A stretch of 64,000 nucleotides of DNA, taken from Amborella trichopoda (Eukaryota; Streptophyta; Magnoliopsida; Amborellales; Amborellaceae). The position numbers and the translations under genes were made by a program. Of the stretch, positions 58,561-64,000 are shown piece after piece. Under the pieces are notes generated by a model. That model had not been told where the DNA came from, did not search any database, and saw only the letters and a program-made list of their open reading frames with translations. Location of the stretch: the NCBI RefSeq assembly GCF_000471905.2, contig NW_006496119.1, positions 1,596,988 to 1,660,987 on the forward strand, in the 5' to 3' direction. Positions within the stretch are counted from its first letter, which is position 1. The number at the start of each line of letters is the position of its first letter.

Positions 58561-59261
58561 AGTTTATGTAGAAAATCTATATGCGCAACCTACCATTGCT
58601 CCAATGATCATAAAAGCTCAGATGTTGGACTTACCTGGAATTCTAATCGAGATTCAAAGTGGTACAAAGCCCCTACTACCCTCGGGGCACCCATCCTTGA
58701 AGAGAGAGCCGATGTCATGGTGGTTAGCCAAGATAATGATGAGCCCGAGAACTCGATGACCCTCTTTGCAAAACCATTAACCAAATTATGGAGAGGCTCA
58801 AGGAAGTGTAAAATGCTAAACCACCCCAGACATCCTCTCACCAAGGGGGTCACTCACCCCTTGTGTTATCATCTGTGGAAGAGGTGCAATGACCACCACC
58901 TCCTCCAATGGCCCTAACTCCCTGCTTTCAAGGTATTCGAGCCATGCCAGTCCTCTGGCAGCCTCATCCACAGTCACTCAAGAGGATATCTAGAGTACGA
59001 AGCCTTCGAGGCTTGCAAGTCCTTGGGTTGTAAGAAACAACTTCATATAAAAAGTCGTATGTAGCATTTATTAATCAACTCCCATTTCCATCAACATACC
59101 AAGAGGGAAGGTTGCTAGTCTTCAACGACACTGGCTCACCCAAGCAACATGTGGCACACTTTGTGTCAACATGCCAAGATTCGGCGTTCAATAATAGACT
59201 ATTCCTTCGCCAGTTTGTGGAAACGTTGGATGGGTGGTCAGCTTTCAAGTGGTACACTGAA

Positions 59262-61037
59262 TGCTCCGAAATGTGGATGCTTAAATGTGGAATGTTTAGG
59301 CAAACATTAGACTCCAAATAGAAAACCACAGAACATCATATTTCAGGCCAAATTCACCCATGCACTTTATATAAGAAACACAAGTTTTAAATTTATATTA
59401 GGCACTGCACAATTCTAGAGGTATAATCCTCTATTATAATTTACAGCGACTGAAAAAAAGAAAATAAGCCGAAAACCTTTGATACTAGCCTTGAAATCTA
59501 TACATTCATTTAAAGGAAAAAAAATACACAGACATATCAGAAGGGAAAAGATAACATCCAGGGTAGATCGATCCATATACCTATGGATGTAAGCAGTGAT
59601 GCTATCCTTCGAGTCTAGTCTTCCTAAGAGTGAGAGTCTCAAATAAATCGTAGGAAACGAATATGTCTCTTCGTGTCTTGAACGTCTCTCTCTTTTCCAC
59701 TCTTAATTCTTACTAAGGCAGAAACCTCGCAAGAACACTTATCTTTACTGAACTGTGTCTATCAAAAATGTGCGACCCCTATTCAATCGAGAAGTTCCCT
59801 TTTATACTATTAAACTATGGTTTTTCAGTGGATAACTACGCATTTCCCATCTTTGGATCTTCACCCTCCATCTTCATATTGGATTTATCCATTGATTTGA
59901 ATCACAGAGTTTGTAGGGTATAGTCCTTATCTTCATAATGTTGTTTACCTCTTGTGTTTATCTTTTCACACTACCAATCTTACTGTTGGGTTGTTCACGT
60001 AGATATAATCGTTGGAGCTTGTCTTTGAATTTCAAATATTCAAACCTTACAATCTTGCGGGAGCAAAATCAGGGATACATCAGTGTTGTCAGTGGGTTGC
60101 AACTACTTCCATTATTCAACTCAATCCATGCGATACCTTTTAAGGGTGATAAAGCAAGGAGCCAAGAGTTCAACAATGCTGATCTTATGAAAGAATTCCT
60201 TGTAATGAGGAAGCAATTTCCCCTTCAGTAACTAAATGTCACACGACACTTAAAGCTTTTAAGGCCTTAACTGTCGGATGTATAATGATGATAGGTTAAG
60301 GCATCATCGAGCAGCTTGAGACTGCCGATTGATGTGGTGATGGGTTAAGCCATCCCCGGGTAGCTTGAGACTGCCATTCATATTAAGATGGGTTAAGCTA
60401 TCCCCAGGCAACTTGAGACTGCTGTTAATAGTAAGATGGGTTAACCATCCCTGGGCAGCTTGTGACAGCCGTTGATACTGAGATGGGTTAGGCCATCCCT
60501 GGGAACCTTGAGATTGTCGTTGATACTGAGACAGGTTAAGCCATCCCTAGGCAGCTTGAGACTGCCATTAATATTGAGATGGGTTAAGCCATCCCTAGGC
60601 AGCTTGAGACTTCCGTTGATACTGAGTTGAGTTAAGCCATCCCTAGCCAGTTTGAGACTTTTGTTGATATTGAGATGGGTTAAGCCACCCCTAGGTAGCT
60701 TGAGACTGCCGTTAATGGGTTAAGCCATCTCTGGGCAGCTTGAGACTGCCATTGATACTGAGATTCAAAGTAGAGGATTATAATGCCTTGAACACGAATC
60801 CTTGAGAGACTTAACTCAATCTCGAAACACAAAGGCATATTTCAGTTAATAGTGGATACGGACATTAGGATAAGCCATGCTAAAAAATCATCAAGGGTAA
60901 ACTTGAATGGTGCCATTATATGGGACTAAGTAATATACGTTTAAAAAAAGTATATTAATAAATTATCAGATGGTCGTTTACACCTTAATCTCCGTCAAGT
61001 GTTTATTAGAATGTATCTAGTCTTGTATAAGACAAAA
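59262..61037. mobile_element. 1776-bp insertion with 10-bp target duplication
   Basis: GTACACTGAA occurs at 59252-59261 and at 61038-61047. Removing one copy and the DNA between restores the gag alignment with Tat-A without a gap (Trp-Tyr-Thr-Glu joins the next residues). The inserted DNA starts TGCTCCGAAATG and ends ATAAGACAAAA. The ends are not inverted repeats. A perfect 10-bp duplication fits a Mutator-like element without obvious TIRs, or a retroposon with a short A tail. It carries a tandem array and two unrecognised open frames (59415-59642 reverse, 59938-60231 forward). Confidence 0.7.
60285..60770. repeat. Tandem array, about 52-bp unit
   Basis: About nine to ten copies contain GATGGGTTAAGCCATCCC, RGGCAGCTTGAGACTGCC and GTTGATACTGA. 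The array lies inside the 1776-bp insertion. Confidence 0.9.
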
Positions 61038-62388
61038 GTACACTGAACATACGCCCACCTACCTCCCAACTCCATCCACTCATGAGATGAAATGGAAAAT
61101 TTGTTCTAGAAACTCTTTTATAAAGTTTAGCTAGAAGTTCAAGCTATAGAGCTTCTCATCATGACTCAAGGACCAAACGAGTCAGTTGACAAATGTGTCC
61201 AAAGATGGAGAGACCCTGCAGTATACTAAAGCAATCCTATGCCTGAGGCAGATGCAGTTCAAACCTGTGTCTAAAATATGAGGAAAGAGATATCACTTCA
61301 TTTCAAGGCATTTAATCCCATTACCTTCTCTGATATGATCTCTAAGGTGGTGCGAATTGAGAGCGTGCTCAAACACCATGGTGGCATCCAACCACAAGCC
61401 TCGGATGGGGGACAATGTCAAGCTTTCAACAACAACTAGTCTAGTCCACACGATAACCAGCAAAATGATGTGATCATTAGTGCGAAAGTTATAGCCACAC
61501 CAACCCATCCCAAAGCTCCAGCTGGTCTGGTACCTATAAAAATTCTAGACACCTCCTGTGGAATAACACAATTGAAAGTGCAAGGAGAGCTTCAGCCAAA
61601 GTAGCAAAAACCTCAAGCATATAACCGAGTGCCTCCTCCCCCAAACCTTTATCGACCTAACTACTTCAAAGAAAGAATGAACAAACAATATGGTTTCCGT
61701 AAAGATTACGTTCTGATGATTATGCAAATATTGTAGGACCAAGGGATGATTGCCCTTTCATAACTAAAGAGTTCGGATGAGATGGGCCTCACCAACAATG
61801 AGAGATATTGTGTGTATCACCAGATTGTGAGTCACTCAGTCCAAGATTGCTTCCACCTTAAGGATCACATTAAAGCCTTGATCCAAAAAGGGCAAATTCA
61901 CTTTGGTAATTTCAAAAAGGAATTTGAGGTAGCTGATGCTTCTCATATGGTTACAGTCGAGGAAGAACAGCTTCAAGGTGTGCATCCAAGTGAAGTGTCA
62001 CCTGAGCGTTTCCCTCCAATATTCACGATGCTCATCTAGCAAGAGATGATCGACCCCCTTCCACCCAAAAGGGCGAGACACCCAGCCACAACATTTGAAG
62101 ACTTGTGATGCGCATACCATCAAAAGAAGGGGCATGATATATCTTAGAAAAGCACTTGATAAATGTCCAACTAGTCATAACAAATCTAATACCTTTGCAT
62201 GAGGGGCTTATTCAAAGGCCCGATCCAGTGTCTTACGGATCACTCTCTTGACCACATACCCCTGGAAACTCCCATCCTAGAAGATCCTCTAGAGTCGTCT
62301 GAACCTTGGTTGGTCTACCATGGGCATGGTAAAAGGAAGATCCTCAGAAAGGAGGCAATTCGACAAGAAAATATGGCACCTATGCCAT

Positions 62389-63745
62389 TGTTGAAAGGTA
62401 TTTTTCATCAATATGGGTTGTTGAAAGGTATTTTTCATCAATATGGGGCTGTCGCTCAATAAAGGCCTAGCAAACAGTGGAAATTACAACAGTATCAGAA
62501 TAGCCCCAGAACTGGCCAAGATCTTCATGAGGTCTCTCAAAAGTTTCTTGCTAAGTTTAGTCGCATTTCGACATGTCTAAGGTAGTGCAGACTGAGAAAC
62601 AGTTCCAGCAAGATCGGCCTCTAGCACCCTGAAACAGACCCTATAAGTAGAGCTACATTTTTAGTGTCTCAATTTGCTGTGGAATCACCACCATTGGAAC
62701 CAGCATAGTTGAAAACCCTTAGGGTTCAAATTTCAGCTCAAACAAACACTTCAAGAAGAAGTAATAGGCCAAAAAGTGAAACAGGAGGGGCCGCATGCTA
62801 TTCCCGTGCGGTCACCCTGCAACTCCATGGCATATAAGGGATAGTCACGACTTGTGACTTTCGACACTCATATCTCACCCGTTCCTAGTCAGATCACCCT
62901 CAAATTTGGTGATCATACCCGTCAAATTAAGACGAGCGATTCGATAGTGGCACACCCCGTGACGACAACCGAGTGCGAAGAAAAGCTAGAGAGAAGTTGT
63001 TGATCCATGAAGAAAGTGCGGGAAATTCAACAACATTGTGTCTCTCTCAAGCGGTCGAATCAAGCTACGTGCGACCCCGATCGACATGGGACCAATTCCA
63101 TTGGGGGCGTAATGTCTCGAGCTATCACTGACCCCGAACCTCATACATGATGAACGTTCAGATTCTACACACGAAGCTGATGAAGCAACTGCAGATTCCA
63201 TCACAGAAATTCTAGATTCCGACAAAAATTCCAAAGTTTCAAAATCTTTGTTCGGGCACGGAATGGAGCTGCATTTGTTGCCCCACGGTCGTAACGACAT
63301 GCTCAGTGTAGCTCAACAAAGAAATCATCAAAAAAATCAAGGAATGAGTACACTATTGATCTGAAGTTTTAAGATCCACTCAAATTTCAATTCACATGAT
63401 CGTGCAGTAAAAACATGATCCATGGCTCAAAGTTGGTATCAAATCGATTGCATTGTCGAGCTCTATAAGAAAACAATCATCTTATGATCAATCGGGCATC
63501 AGAATGACCCTGGATCATCCATGTAAGACAACGCAAGTTCTAAGGCAACACAAAGACTGTAATGGAATTCCACGAATTGTTAGGAAGGGGCAAATCTGTC
63601 ATTTTGCACCCTATTTTCTAATTTCTTTTAATTCAATTTAATCTTAATTTCTAGCATTTAGGGTTACTTTTGATCATCCACCCTATTTGAGGAAAATTCT
63701 ATATATACGTACCAGCATTGTACGCAGAAAAAAAGGACACTTGTC
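62389..63745 (+). mobile_element. Tat-E LTR, forward, partial
   Basis: It begins TGTTGAAAGGTATTTTTCAT at 62389 and again at 62419 (a 30-bp tandem duplication of the LTR start). It carries CAATAAAGGCC, the GGCCGCATGCTATTCCCGTG block (62788-62807) and a TATA-like TATATA (63700-63706). The homology to the Tat-B LTR ends near 63745, about where the purine/pyrimidine tract would start, and the sequence then flips orientation. Confidence 0.75.
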
Positions 63746-64000
63746 TTCAATTTTTAGCCAAAATCTTGAAATCCGGTGACCAAAATTTACAGCAGCTTCA
63801 AGGCCTTTGTGTGTGAAATCCAACAGTTCATCGTACGCGTCGTTTGGACCAGAGATGGCCACTGACCTTACTCACATAATGCAATTGGTTTCATGCCATT
63901 TGGATATGCACGCATCGTGAATTGATCGCTCGAGTGAGGTGTGCTGCTGCTGAATTTTCTACAAATTCCTTAACAGATCAACAATTTCTCTCTAGTTTTT
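63746..64000 (-). mobile_element. Inverted Tat LTR fragment at the right edge
   Basis: This matches Tat-A 5640-5880 in the same orientation, including CACATAATGCAATT and CAACTTCTCTCTAGTTTT-like words, and so is the inverse of 62980-63245 in the adjacent Tat-E LTR. It continues past the window. Confidence 0.75.

Larger units (their letters stand above)
58590..62110 (+). pseudogene. Tat-E gag remnant, interrupted
   Basis: This forward gag is related to Tat-A. Its blocks are FINQLPFPSTYQEGRL (59070-59120), FLRQFVETLDGWSAFKWY (59206-59255), then, after a 1776-bp insertion, a block with ELLIMTQGPNESVDK (61145-61200), AVQTCV (61255), ISKVVRIESV (61340-61370) and the nucleocapsid knuckle CX2HX4HX4C (61811-61853), followed by LIQKGQIHFGNFKK. 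Stops and frameshifts are present in every block except the last open stretch (61782-62039). No pol follows: after about 300 further bases the LTR begins, so pol has been deleted. Confidence 0.75.

Overview
The window is nuclear DNA of a flowering plant. The evidence is an intron-bearing class I KNOX homeobox gene with a SHOOT MERISTEMLESS-type C-terminus, surrounded by decayed Ty3/gypsy retrotransposons, foldback MITEs and AT-rich intergenic DNA. The long introns and dense nested retroelements suggest a large genome. I cannot name the species. There is a 20-N assembly gap at 44741-44760.

Bases 1 to about 30705 are a retroelement cluster with no host gene. Most of it is one Tat-lineage Ty3/gypsy family with long LTRs (about 3 kb), seen as several broken copies: Tat-A (reverse; gag and leader, LTR 3493-6474), Tat-B (forward; pol about 6860-10452 with two RNase H domains and a DD35E integrase, a 4.9-kb repeat-rich spacer, LTR 15306-18427), Tat-D (reverse LTR 18428-20835) and Tat-C (reverse; gag and leader from 26757, LTR 28545 to about 30705). 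A reverse chromovirus remnant (LTR about 21948-25266, integrase to about 26755) lies between D and C. Every coding region is interrupted by stops and frameshifts. The LTRs carry minisatellites whose units are small imperfect palindromes.

Bases about 30706-57900 are the host island. The upstream part holds a Mutator-type foldback MITE (30823-31417, 9-bp target duplication), a SINE candidate, a TIR element filled with a minisatellite (32826-34357) and a short non-autonomous LTR element (about 34551-36905). The KNOX gene runs from 38618 to 53300 on the + strand: four exons, 360 residues, with KNOX1, KNOX2, ELK and TALE homeodomain all intact. Intron 2 is about 11.5 kb and contains a second foldback MITE (44257-45038) and two oppositely oriented telomere-like arrays, one starting four bases past the 5' splice site. 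Downstream, 53301-57900 holds copia-like and LINE-like fragments and no gene.

Bases about 57990-64000 return to the Tat family: a forward gag (Tat-E) split by a 1776-bp insertion with a perfect 10-bp target duplication, its LTR from 62389, and a second LTR fragment in inverted orientation at the right edge. The only gene likely to make a functional host protein is the KNOX gene; everything else is mobile or repetitive DNA and its decay products. I found no evidence for a previously undescribed multi-gene system.
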